Source of the DNA: Candidatus Nitrosomaritimum khambatensis
GTDB taxonomy: Archaea; Thermoproteota; Nitrososphaeria; Nitrososphaerales; Nitrosopumilaceae
Direction: 5' to 3'
Length of the DNA stretch: 44,056 nucleotides
Assembly: GCA_011773785.1 (NCBI GenBank)
Contig: WVWY01000027.1
Coordinates: forward strand, 9,965 to 54,020
Shown: piece after piece, positions 24,833 to 32,180 of the stretch
Position numbering within the stretch: the first letter of the stretch is position 1
Layout: the number at the start of each line of letters is the position of its first letter
The notes under the pieces: generated by a model
Seen by the model: only the letters and a program-made list of their open reading frames with translations
Database searches by the model: none
What the model was told of the DNA's origin: nothing
Position numbers and translations under genes: made by a program

Positions 24833-24957
24833 TATCTCAAATCCTTTTTGTTGTAAAACTTTCTTTTTGTACATGATGCAATAAATTCACATTGATAAGA
24901 ACAATAAATTCCAGAACCGTCGTAAAATTTCCTACCACAAGCCAGACAACTGCCCAA
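24832..24957 (-). CDS. 41-aa zinc-knuckle protein (not in ORF track)
   Basis: The minus strand encodes MGSCLACGRKFYDG... with CLAC (Cys 4 and 7), then YCSYQCEF (Cys 19 and 23) and a further Cys at 29, followed by a basic tail. The C-x2-C-x11-C-x3-C layout is that of small archaeal zinc knuckles. It starts at TTG 24957, with GAGG placed seven nt upstream, and its stop overlaps the ATG of the next gene by one base (TAATG). These two features make chance unlikely. Function unknown. Confidence 0.55.
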   Translation of the reverse strand: MGSCLACGRKFYDGSGIYCSYQCEFIASCTKRKFYNKKDLR

Positions 24958-24972
24958 TCTCTCGCCTCATTT

Positions 24973-25098
24973 TCAACATTTAGTGTGTCTACAATTTTCA
25001 CATAGTAGCAAGTCAGCCACTCCTATCTCACTAAGTAAAACTGGAGTTTTCAATAACTCTATTCCAGAACAATGGCATTTTTGACAAACACCTATCAC
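24973..25098 (-). CDS. 41-aa zinc-ribbon-like protein (not in ORF track)
   Basis: GTG at 25098 opens a 41-codon ORF, VIGVCQKCHCSGIE, ending LLLCENCRHTKC. CQKC (5, 8) and CENC (33, 36) could bind one zinc; Cys 10 and 41 are extra. An in-frame stop lies three codons before the GTG, so the start is well limited. An A/T-rich element (GTTAATTTAC, minus strand, about 25121-25130) sits 23-32 nt upstream and may be box A. The next small gene starts 15 nt after its stop. Confidence 0.5.
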   Translation of the reverse strand: MIGVCQKCHCSGIELLKTPVLLSEIGVADLLLCENCRHTKC

Positions 25099-25286
25099 AA
25101 AAAATCAGGGAGTAATTCTAGTAAATTAACTTTGTGAACAAATTGACTGATCTAATTAGATCCATCAAAACAGACCTTTTCAAAAAATCAGGTCAAAAAA
25201 AGAAGAAAAAGATTGGATTAATCTCTGAAATCTTCATTTTCTAGATAATGACTACATGAGAATTCTAGAATAGGATTGAATATCAT

Positions 25287-25517
25287 TTATCGTTTCTTTC
25301 CTTTTGATTTAGTTGCAGTCTTTCGTTTAGGAGCACTGCGTTTTGAAACACTTGACTTTTTTGAAGCACTGGATGCTGCTCGTTTTTTGGCAGCTGCTGC
25401 TCTCTTTCTCTTAGCAGCAGTTTTTGCTGCAGCCTCTTCTTTTAGCTTGGCATTTCTTTTACGAGTCCTCGCAGCTTTTTTGGCTGCAGCACTTCTTTGA
25501 GCTTTGGTTTGAACCAT
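25287..25517 (-). CDS. Lys/Ala/Arg-rich histone-H1-like basic protein
   Basis: A 76-aa protein made almost only of Lys, Ala, Arg and Ser (AAAKKAARTRKRNAK, AAAAKKRAAS, KSKGKKR), like the H1/HU-tail type of DNA-compacting proteins. No folded domain is visible; it is probably disordered until bound to nucleic acid. The opposite-strand ORF at 25276-25500 is its shadow, with biased Leu/Ala/Phe content. ATG at 25517, with CTATAAGA about 30 nt upstream. It may act in chromatin alongside other archaeal DNA-binding proteins (inference). Confidence 0.75.
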   Translation of the reverse strand: MVQTKAQRSAAAKKAARTRKRNAKLKEEAAAKTAAKRKRAAAAKKRAASSASKKSSVSKRSAPKRKTATKSKGKKR

Positions 25518-25542
25518 GCTGAATTCTCAAATCTGAACTTGC

Positions 25543-25550
25543 TCTTATAG
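25543..25550 (-). promoter_or_regulatory. TATA-like box A for the H1-like gene
   Basis: CTATAAGA on the minus strand is centred about 30 nt before the ATG at 25517, a good match to archaeal box A. Confidence 0.5.
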
Positions 25551-25639
25551 AGAAAATGTTAACAGTTTTTACTCAAATGAGTAGCTCTTGATTCATCATT
25601 TTTTGCAATGAGTTTTTTTAGTACATTCCATCTATAGGA

Positions 25640-27829
25640 TTGTTGAAAGTAGCAATTGTCTATAACAAAAAAACAATTGATGAAAATGATGTTATCAATA
25701 TTTTTGGAACAACCACAAAAGAACACTATAGTCTTAAGACAGTAGAGAAAGTTGCAAAAGCCCTTGAAAAAGCAGGACATTCTGTGAAAATTATCGAGGG
25801 AGGAATGGGCTTTATTGACGAGATGAAGGATTTTATGCCAAAAGTAGTTTCAGGGGATACGCCAGGGATGGTCTTTAATATGGCATATGGAATTCAAGGA
25901 AAAAATAGGTATACTCATGTCCCTGCAATGCTTGAAATGCTTGGGTTGCCATATGTAGGCTCAGGACCTGAAGCCCACTCTGTTGTTCAAGACAAGGTAA
26001 TGACCAAAATTGTTCTACAGAAAAACCACATACCAACTCCTGGTTTTTGGGTTTTTTCATCATCTGAAGACAAATTTGATGATGTTATTTTTCCAGTTAT
26101 CGTAAAGCCGTCTATGGAATCAACATCGATGGGAATGAAAATTGTGGATAACTGGGAGGATTTAAAAAAAACAGTTCAAGAACAATTAGAAAAATACTCT
26201 CAAGATATTTTAGCAGAGCAGTTTATCCCAGGAAGAGAATTTGCAGTTGGTCTAATTGGGAATGGCTCCAACATAGAGGTTTTCCCTATAGTTGAAATTG
26301 ATCTTAAAGGAGATCCCAATAAAATCCAAACAAAGTCAGACAAAATGAAAACACCACTTGATAAAATATGTCCCGCCAAATTAACAAAAGAACAAGAAAC
26401 AGAAATTAAAAAAATTTGTTTACAATCTTTTAGAAAACTTGGACTAAACGATTATGCAAGAGTTGATTTGCGTATGGATGAAAAAGGAAACGTCTACATT
26501 TTGGAACTTAACTCTATGGCAAGTCTTGGATTAACAGGTTCATATGTTCATGCAGCAATAACAGCAGGGTATTCCTTTGATTCCCTAATTAACAAAATTC
26601 TTGATGTTTCTGCTTTAAGATATTTTGGAGAATCTCATCTTCATCCTCATGAGGCCAGTCCAGAAACAATAGAATCACAACCATTAAGATCTGTTATTAG
26701 AAGTCACCTTAGAAGTCATCTCACATCCAATGAACGGTTGCTTGAGCAATTGGTAAATGTCAACTCAAGTGTTCATAACATCGATAATGTAAATCGATTA
26801 GGAGACACAATCATTAAGCGTTTAGAAAATTTAGGATTCCACTCACAAGATTTTCACGAATTTGATGTAGGAAATATAGTTTATCTAAAAAACCATGATT
26901 CAGAAAACAACGAAGTGTTACTCCTAAGCCATCTCGATACGTGGTACGAAAATCGTGATTTTACACCTTATTACAAGGTTGGAAACAAGCTATATGGTTC
27001 TGGAATCGCAGAAAGCAAAGGAGGAATTTTGTTGATGATTTCTGCTCTTCAAGCTTTGAGATTTGCAAGAAAACTTAAAAAAATAAAGTGTGGAATTTTA
27101 TTAATTTCTGATGACTCTTTAGGTGGGAAATATAGCAAAAAACTTGTACACGATATTTCTAATATTTCTAATTACGTCATTGACCTAAAATGGGGCACAA
27201 AAGAAGGAAGCATCGCAACCTCTTGTTCTGGCATTACCAAATACCATATAGATATGGTTCATGTAAGACGACCAAATGAAACTATCAAAGAAGTTATCCC
27301 AGATATGTGCCATAAGGTAATTTTGTGGAAGAAAATCTCACAAGGAATTCCAGATGCCAGAATTACAATCTCTGATTTTTCTGGACAGACTTCTTATGGA
27401 AAAGCTCCAGATTATGGCAAGCTTTCTTTAGAATCAAGATATGTAAATATAGAACAAGGTAAAAAATTTGATGCTGAAATCAGAAAGATTGCAAAAAAGA
27501 AAACAAACTCAAATCTTGATATTCACGTAGCCAAAACTGTTACAAGGCAGCCCTTTATCAAAACAGAAAAAATTGAAAACTTCTATGAAATAATTCAAAA
27601 ACTAGCTAAACTAGCTGAGATAAAGATTAAACCTGAACATAGATTTGCACCATCCAGTCTTTGTGATGTTTTAGCAGACATACCTATGATTGGTTCTATG
27701 GGGCCTCTTGGAAGTGATCATCGAACTGCTAATGAGCATATCTTCCGTGACAGTCTTATTGATAGGGGAGTTTTATTATCACTTACCATAAACAAATGCT
27801 CAGCTCTTTCCAGAGAGGCTAAAAAATGA
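25640..27829 (+). CDS. Fusion of a D-Ala-D-Ala-ligase-like ATP-grasp enzyme with an M20-peptidase-like domain
   Basis: Residues 1 to about 335 are an ATP-grasp ligase close to Ddl: PVIVKPSMESTSMGM (ATP loop), GREFAVGLIGN, and YARVDLRMDEKGNVYILELNSM with the Mg ligands. Such enzymes join a carboxylate to an amine. Residues ~340-729 look like an M20-type metallo-amidohydrolase: LLLSHLDT, YGSGIAESKGG, LISDDSLGG and SDHRTANEH. Several metal/catalytic positions are altered (see findings). TTG start at 25640 or 25643, with TTTTTTTAG about 27 nt upstream. Cells of this group have no peptidoglycan, so D-Ala-D-Ala is not the expected product. The stop overlaps the next gene (ATGA). Confidence 0.8.
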   Translation: MLKVAIVYNKKTIDENDVINIFGTTTKEHYSLKTVEKVAKALEKAGHSVKIIEGGMGFIDEMKDFMPKVVSGDTPGMVFNMAYGIQGKNRYTHVPAMLEMLGLPYVGSGPEAHSVVQDKVMTKIVLQKNHIPTPGFWVFSSSEDKFDDVIFPVIVKPSMESTSMGMKIVDNWEDLKKTVQEQLEKYSQDILAEQFIPGREFAVGLIGNGSNIEVFPIVEIDLKGDPNKIQTKSDKMKTPLDKICPAKLTKEQETEIKKICLQSFRKLGLNDYARVDLRMDEKGNVYILELNSMASLGLTGSYVHAAITAGYSFDSLINKILDVSALRYFGESHLHPHEASPETIESQPLRSVIRSHLRSHLTSNERLLEQLVNVNSSVHNIDNVNRLGDTIIKRLENLGFHSQDFHEFDVGNIVYLKNHDSENNEVLLLSHLDTWYENRDFTPYYKVGNKLYGSGIAESKGGILLMISALQALRFARKLKKIKCGILLISDDSLGGKYSKKLVHDISNISNYVIDLKWGTKEGSIATSCSGITKYHIDMVHVRRPNETIKEVIPDMCHKVILWKKISQGIPDARITISDFSGQTSYGKAPDYGKLSLESRYVNIEQGKKFDAEIRKIAKKKTNSNLDIHVAKTVTRQPFIKTEKIENFYEIIQKLAKLAEIKIKPEHRFAPSSLCDVLADIPMIGSMGPLGSDHRTANEHIFRDSLIDRGVLLSLTINKCSALSREAKK

Positions 27830-29454
27830 ATATAGAATTAGTGGAAAATTCCTTCAAAACAACCACTGACAAAAAGTGTTCTATTTCAAAACAAGGAATG
27901 GTATCAAGCGCTTTTCCACAAGCCACCAAGGCAGGAGTGGAGATGCTCAAAAAAGGAGGAAATGCAGTAGATGCAGCATGTGCTACTGCTTTAGCCCTGG
28001 GCGTTTGTGAGCCTCAAGCGTCAGGAATAGGTGGTCAATCTCTGGCAATACTTCACTTTGAGGGCAAAACAATAGCAGTTGATGGTTCTAGCAGAGCCCC
28101 TTCTCTGGCACATAATTCATTTTTTGAAAAACGTTCTCATCGTTTTATTGGATACAAGGCAACAACTGTTCCAAGCACCATAGCCACACTTGGATACCTT
28201 AATGAAAAATATGGAAGATTGGATTGGTCAACAATTGTAAAACCATCAATTCGTATCGCAAAACGTGGATACAGAATTACCAAACTCCAAAACAGATTAC
28301 AAGAAGAAAATCTTTCAAATTTTTTTAAAGTAAAATCACGATCAGGGGCAAAATATTTTCTCAAAGACGGAGAGGTTCCTTATGATGTTGGGGATTTATT
28401 TGTACAAGAAGATTTATCAGATTTGCTTCAACATCTTTCAAAGTATGGACATGTGTCATTTTACCAAGGAATGATTGCAAAACTAATTGACAAAGACATG
28501 AGAATAAACAAAGGGTTTTTGCGAAATGAGGATTTAGCATTTATCCCTGAACCAATTGAAAGAAAACCCATTAGTAGAAGATATCGAGGAATTAGGGTTT
28601 ACACAATGCCTCCTCCAACCGCAGGAGATACAATGTTACTTGTATTAATGATGTTAGGAAATTTGAAAAAATCTTTTCTAAGGAAAAGAACATCAAAATC
28701 GTATCACTTTGTAGCTGAAACCTTTCGCAAAGCCTTACTTTACCGAACTCAAAGAAAATTTAATCCTGAAACTTATCACCAGATTGATGAGAAAACACAT
28801 CTTAGCCGAAGCTTTTCAAAATCTCTTTCTGAATCCATAAGAGATTCAATTGATCCTAATTTACCCCTCAAGGAATCTTCTGACATCGAAGATACAACAC
28901 ATCTTTCAGTCATGGATGGTGAGGGAAATGCCGTAGGAATCACTCAATCAATTGAACTTGTTTATGGGTCCAAAGCAGCAGCTGACGGTTTAGGATTTTT
29001 GTATAACAACTACATGTCTGCCTACGAACTGGAAAATCCTAGTCATCCATTTTATCTGAGACCAAATTCAATTCCATGGACTTCTGTTTCTCCTTCGATT
29101 ATCTTCTATAACCATAAGCCTTGGATTGTGCTTGGTAGCCCGGGTAGTGCCAGAATCTTCTCAGTAGTAAGCCATTTTATTTCCAGGGTAATTGATGGGG
29201 ACAATCCCATAGATATTGCTATGACAAGACCTAGGATTCATTGTTCACTTGATGGGAAAATTAGTCTTGAGGCAGATGATTCAGGTATAGAAATAATCAA
29301 ACATCTAAAGAAAATGGGTTACAAGATTGATATCAAAGAAAGATTTTCTTTTTATCTTGGAGCTATTCACGCCGTTCTAAAACGCCAGACGGGGGATGGT
29401 TTTCAGGGAGTTGCTGAGATCCGAAGAGATGGAACAGCTGAAGGTTTGAATTGA
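27826..29454 (+). CDS. Gamma-glutamyltransferase family protein (Ntn hydrolase), apparently cytosolic
   Basis: GGT-type enzymes self-cleave and transfer or hydrolyse gamma-glutamyl groups. Family blocks: GGNAVDAACATALALGV, ASGIGGQSLAILH, the processing/nucleophile Thr in DTTHLSVMDGEGNAV (Thr about 357), and VLGSPGSARIF. 542 aa, full length for both subunits. Unlike bacterial GGTs it has no signal peptide (N-terminus MNIELVENSFKTTTDKK), so it should act inside the cell. The ATG overlaps the preceding stop and its own stop overlaps the next TTG (TTGA). Substrate unknown; hydrolase and transferase roles cannot be separated here. Confidence 0.85.
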   Translation: MNIELVENSFKTTTDKKCSISKQGMVSSAFPQATKAGVEMLKKGGNAVDAACATALALGVCEPQASGIGGQSLAILHFEGKTIAVDGSSRAPSLAHNSFFEKRSHRFIGYKATTVPSTIATLGYLNEKYGRLDWSTIVKPSIRIAKRGYRITKLQNRLQEENLSNFFKVKSRSGAKYFLKDGEVPYDVGDLFVQEDLSDLLQHLSKYGHVSFYQGMIAKLIDKDMRINKGFLRNEDLAFIPEPIERKPISRRYRGIRVYTMPPPTAGDTMLLVLMMLGNLKKSFLRKRTSKSYHFVAETFRKALLYRTQRKFNPETYHQIDEKTHLSRSFSKSLSESIRDSIDPNLPLKESSDIEDTTHLSVMDGEGNAVGITQSIELVYGSKAAADGLGFLYNNYMSAYELENPSHPFYLRPNSIPWTSVSPSIIFYNHKPWIVLGSPGSARIFSVVSHFISRVIDGDNPIDIAMTRPRIHCSLDGKISLEADDSGIEIIKHLKKMGYKIDIKERFSFYLGAIHAVLKRQTGDGFQGVAEIRRDGTAEGLN

Positions 29455-30245
29455 GTAAACTTCCAGTGTTATTATCTATACCACATGGAGGAACACAGAG
29501 GCCTCCAGAACTTGATAATCTGTTATCAATAACTGATGCTGATTTGTTTGATGACTCTGATCCTTTTGTAATTGAAATTTATGATTTGGGAGAAAAAGTT
29601 GAAAGTGTAGTTAAAACCAACATTGCTCGAGCATTTGTCGATCTTAACAGGTCATTGAAGGATCTCCCACCTCAAAATCCTGATGGATTGATAAAAAATT
29701 CAACATGTTATCAAAAACCCATTTACAAAAAAGGTCGAGAACCAGATGAATCTCTAAGAAAGGTGTTAATTGAAATGTATTACAAACCATATCATAGGTC
29801 TATCCAAAAGAAAATCCATGAGCTTGATTTGCAGCTTTGTTTGGATTGTCATTCAATGGCACCTGTTGCGCCCAATATCTCTCCTGATGGCAGGGAAAAG
29901 AAACGTCCATTATTTTGCTTGTCAAATCAAGATGGAAAAACATCAACTAATCAAATGATTGAATTGCTTGCCTCATGCATATCCGAATCATTTGATATTG
30001 AAAAAAGTAAGATTTCCTTAAACGATCCTTTCCATGGAGGATATATTACCAGAACTTACGGCAACAATCCATATCCCTGGATTCAAGTTGAGATGAATAG
30101 AGACTTGTATTTGGGAGAATCTTGGTTTGATAGGAACTCTTTGTCTATTGATTCTTCCCGTCTTAGACAATTAAACATGCAATTTGAAAATTGTTTAAAC
30201 CTCCTTTTTTCAAAGATAAACAGAACTGGAATAGAAAGCCAATGA
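29451..30245 (+). CDS. N-formylglutamate amidohydrolase (FGase/HutG) family protein
   Basis: Zinc amidohydrolase family whose known members hydrolyse N-formylglutamate and related N-acyl amino acids. Visible: LLSIPHGG near the N-terminus (metal His), LDCHSMAP in the middle (family D-x-H-S metal site), and PYPWIQVEMNRDLYL near the end (family QxExxxxLY). 264 aa, normal length, no signal peptide. No hutHUI genes are nearby, so histidine degradation is unlikely. TTG start overlaps the GGT stop (TTGA). Its stop overlaps the ATG of a broken small ORF. Confidence 0.85.
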   Translation: MSKLPVLLSIPHGGTQRPPELDNLLSITDADLFDDSDPFVIEIYDLGEKVESVVKTNIARAFVDLNRSLKDLPPQNPDGLIKNSTCYQKPIYKKGREPDESLRKVLIEMYYKPYHRSIQKKIHELDLQLCLDCHSMAPVAPNISPDGREKKRPLFCLSNQDGKTSTNQMIELLASCISESFDIEKSKISLNDPFHGGYITRTYGNNPYPWIQVEMNRDLYLGESWFDRNSLSIDSSRLRQLNMQFENCLNLLFSKINRTGIESQ

Positions 30246-30340
30246 ATGTAAAATGTAAAAACTGCAAAAAAGATTTTTAACTTGACGTTAGTGAAATTTG
30301 CTGAAAAGAGTGCCCTTTGGGCCCATTAAAATTCTATTAG
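30242..30340 (+). pseudogene. Probable remnant of a small zinc-ribbon gene with two in-frame stops
   Basis: An ATG overlapping the preceding stop (ATGA) opens MNVKCKNCKKDF and hits TAA after 12 codons. Read on in the same frame, it gives LDVSEIC, a TGA, then KECPLGPLKFY and a third stop. The pieces together look like a short zinc ribbon (CKNC ... C...CP). The intact overlap and protein-like continuation suggest a recent loss by two point changes, but a chance reading is possible for so short a stretch. Confidence 0.35.
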
Positions 30341-30369
30341 TTTTAAAATGACTAGAGGTAAAGCTCACT

Positions 30370-30432
30370 GGCTGCAATGAAGAATCAGAGTTATTTCTGA
30401 ATGGTGATTTGAAGGCATTTGTCTGAGCTGCC
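30370..30432 (+). ncRNA. Candidate C/D-box guide RNA
   Basis: In order: box C-like AATGAAGA (30376-30383), 13 nt, box D' CTGA (30397-30400), 3 nt, box C'-like GTGATTT (30404-30410), 12 nt, box D CTGA (30423-30426). Flanking GGCTGC and GCTGCC can pair with one T-T mismatch as a terminal stem. The spacings are those of archaeal C/D sRNAs that guide 2'-O-methylation. It lies between converging genes. The C boxes are imperfect, so this is a candidate only. Confidence 0.4.
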
Positions 30433-30437
30433 ACTAG

Positions 30438-31046
30438 TTATTCTATTGCTGTTTGCTGCTGGACTTTTTGTAGGATTTCATCCCCAATGAGATTTTGTTC
30501 ATGAAGAGCCTTTGTAATTTCTAAAACATTGAGCAGTGAATGCAATGTTACTCCTTGTTCTTTTAGGGCCTCATCAGCTCCTTCCATCCGGTTTACAATG
30601 ACGTATGCATCTTCAATATTGATGTTAGATTCTTTTAGCGATTTAATTCCATTAAGTACTGACCCTCCAGTTGTGGCAACATCATCGACCATTACAACTT
30701 TCATTCCCTCTTGAACTTTGCCTTCCACAGATTTTGACGTGCCATACTCTTTTGGTTTGCTCCTGACATAGATTAGTGGTTTTACTGTCTCAATTGCAAG
30801 TGCAGAAGCAATGACTAAACCACCTGTGGGAACAGAGACTAGTGAATCAAAATTATCTAAACCCACATCATTAGTGATTTCATTTTGAAGGTGTTTTACC
30901 ATTCTTCGAAAATCATGAGGATAACTGGGAACCAGTCTAAGGTCTACATAGTAAGAGCTTTTTTTACCGCTGGCAAGGGTAAAATCACCAAATTGTATAA
31001 TCTTATTTTCAAACAAAAAAGTTGAAAACTCTTTCACAAAATCCAT
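30438..31046 (-). CDS. pyrE: Orotate phosphoribosyltransferase
   Basis: Makes OMP from orotate and PRPP in pyrimidine synthesis. The PRPP motif VVMVDDVATTGGS (about 118-130) and the family N-terminal loop ASGKKSSYYVDLR are intact. 202 aa, stand-alone (not fused to OMP decarboxylase). ATG at 31046. The promoter region is shared with the divergent LarA-like gene: an A/T-rich TTTATTTT near 31067-31074 is about 25 nt from both starts. Confidence 0.93.
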   Translation of the reverse strand: MDFVKEFSTFLFENKIIQFGDFTLASGKKSSYYVDLRLVPSYPHDFRRMVKHLQNEITNDVGLDNFDSLVSVPTGGLVIASALAIETVKPLIYVRSKPKEYGTSKSVEGKVQEGMKVVMVDDVATTGGSVLNGIKSLKESNINIEDAYVIVNRMEGADEALKEQGVTLHSLLNVLEITKALHEQNLIGDEILQKVQQQTAIE

Positions 31047-31066
31047 ACCAAAATTAGCTAAACTGG

Positions 31067-31074
31067 ATTTATTT
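31067..31074. promoter_or_regulatory. Shared TATA-like region of the divergent pyrE / LarA-like genes
   Basis: TTTATTTT lies about 28 nt before the plus-strand start (31098) and 24 nt before the minus-strand start (31046). The 51-bp spacer is too short for two separate box A elements at normal distance, so the promoters must overlap. Confidence 0.35.
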
Positions 31075-31097
31075 TGGTTTGTATTTGCTTCATTATT

Positions 31098-32180
31098 ATG
31101 CCTGAGATCTGGTTGAATTATGGAATAACGGACGTAGTTTTAGACATAAGAGCTGAAAATTTACAGCAAAAAATTGATTCAGATGGAGCTATTCTAGAAG
31201 ACTCGGCAATTAATGAAAAACTAAACTCGATGGATCTTTCCAAATCCATGGATTTGATGGTTTTACACAATTCAAAATCTATTCAAAAAATAATTTCTTC
31301 TTTGTTTACCATTTGTGAGCAAAAATCCTTACCATTTCCTAATGTTTTAGCTGAAAAACGAATTATGAATCAAATCAAAGCCGGAATGCCTGAGGGTAGC
31401 TCAATCAATGAATTTGAGAAAAATGAACTCTCTAACCCTAACTTGGTATTTCTAGCTGAAATGGAGTTTGATGGATTATTTGGATATGAAACTATAGCAA
31501 CTAGGTTGATAAGAAAATTTGGCCAAGAATCGATGCTTACAGCTTATGCAAAAAGAAAGGGAAATCTTCCTTCTCCTGGGCAACCAACTGAAAGCCTTGA
31601 GGAAGCAAAGAATTTTTCTAATAATTTTGAAATTCAAGGAATTGAAGTTGTAGCAAATTCCAAAGGAATAGTTGATTTTTCAATAGGCCATCCATCAAAA
31701 ACTCTAGAAATTTCTAAAACCTTGGAATCATTTGCCATTCAGGATATTGGAAAACAAAAATCAATGATAATTAGCACTGGAAAAGATTCGAGTAATGACA
31801 CTTTAAGCAAATCTTTAGGCTCAATTTGGAATTGCACAAATGCAATGCAAAATGGAGGGTTGGCAATACTAGTTGCTGAATGTAAAGGGGGACTAGGTTC
31901 TGATGCCTTACAGCAATTCACAGAAGACAGATTCCCATTAGAAAAACTCCAAAATCCCACCCAATACATCACTGGAATGGAAGATTTGCTTTTCTTGAAA
32001 GAAGTGCAAAAAAATTTCCAAATAGGTTTGGTATCCATACTTCCAGAATTTTACGCAAAGAAATTGAATCTTGTCACTTTATCTGGAATTAAAGATTCAA
32101 TGGATTATATTCTAAAAACACAAGGAGCAAGACAAAAGGTTGCAGTAGTTTCAGATGGTGCCAGAGTTTTACCACGGTAA
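31098..32180 (+). CDS. LarA-fold (nickel lactate-racemase family) protein lacking the known active-site residues
   Basis: The N-terminus EIWLNYGITDVVLDIRAENL and the C-terminal half (GGLAILVAECKGGLGSDA and ... GIKDSMDYILKTQGARQKVAVVSDG) follow the LarA pattern in order and spacing. LarA isomerises lactate with a nickel-pincer cofactor. Here the TRPxP loop reads NSKSI, and the central part that should carry the catalytic His pair, pincer-binding Lys and Ni-binding His has no matching residues. 360 aa against ~425 in lactate racemase. No larB/C/E pincer genes are near. ATG 31098 preferred over the track start. It converges on the site-2 protease gene with a 12-nt overlap. Confidence 0.6.
   Translation: MPEIWLNYGITDVVLDIRAENLQQKIDSDGAILEDSAINEKLNSMDLSKSMDLMVLHNSKSIQKIISSLFTICEQKSLPFPNVLAEKRIMNQIKAGMPEGSSINEFEKNELSNPNLVFLAEMEFDGLFGYETIATRLIRKFGQESMLTAYAKRKGNLPSPGQPTESLEEAKNFSNNFEIQGIEVVANSKGIVDFSIGHPSKTLEISKTLESFAIQDIGKQKSMIISTGKDSSNDTLSKSLGSIWNCTNAMQNGGLAILVAECKGGLGSDALQQFTEDRFPLEKLQNPTQYITGMEDLLFLKEVQKNFQIGLVSILPEFYAKKLNLVTLSGIKDSMDYILKTQGARQKVAVVSDGARVLPR

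Noticed and set aside
25134-25244. 36-codon plus-strand ORF from GTG (MNKLTDLIRSIKTDLF, Lys-rich)
   Set aside because: No box A at the right distance, no ribosome site, low-complexity lysine run and abrupt stop. Could be a remnant of something larger, but nothing supports translation.
25276-25500. Plus-strand 74-aa ORF rich in Ala/Leu/Phe
   Set aside because: It is the exact antisense shadow of the H1-like Lys/Ala-rich gene, whose codons give hydrophobic residues on the other strand.
29451-30245. FGase-like gene as part of histidine degradation (hutG)
   Set aside because: No hutH, hutU or hutI genes are nearby and its operon partners are unrelated to histidine use.
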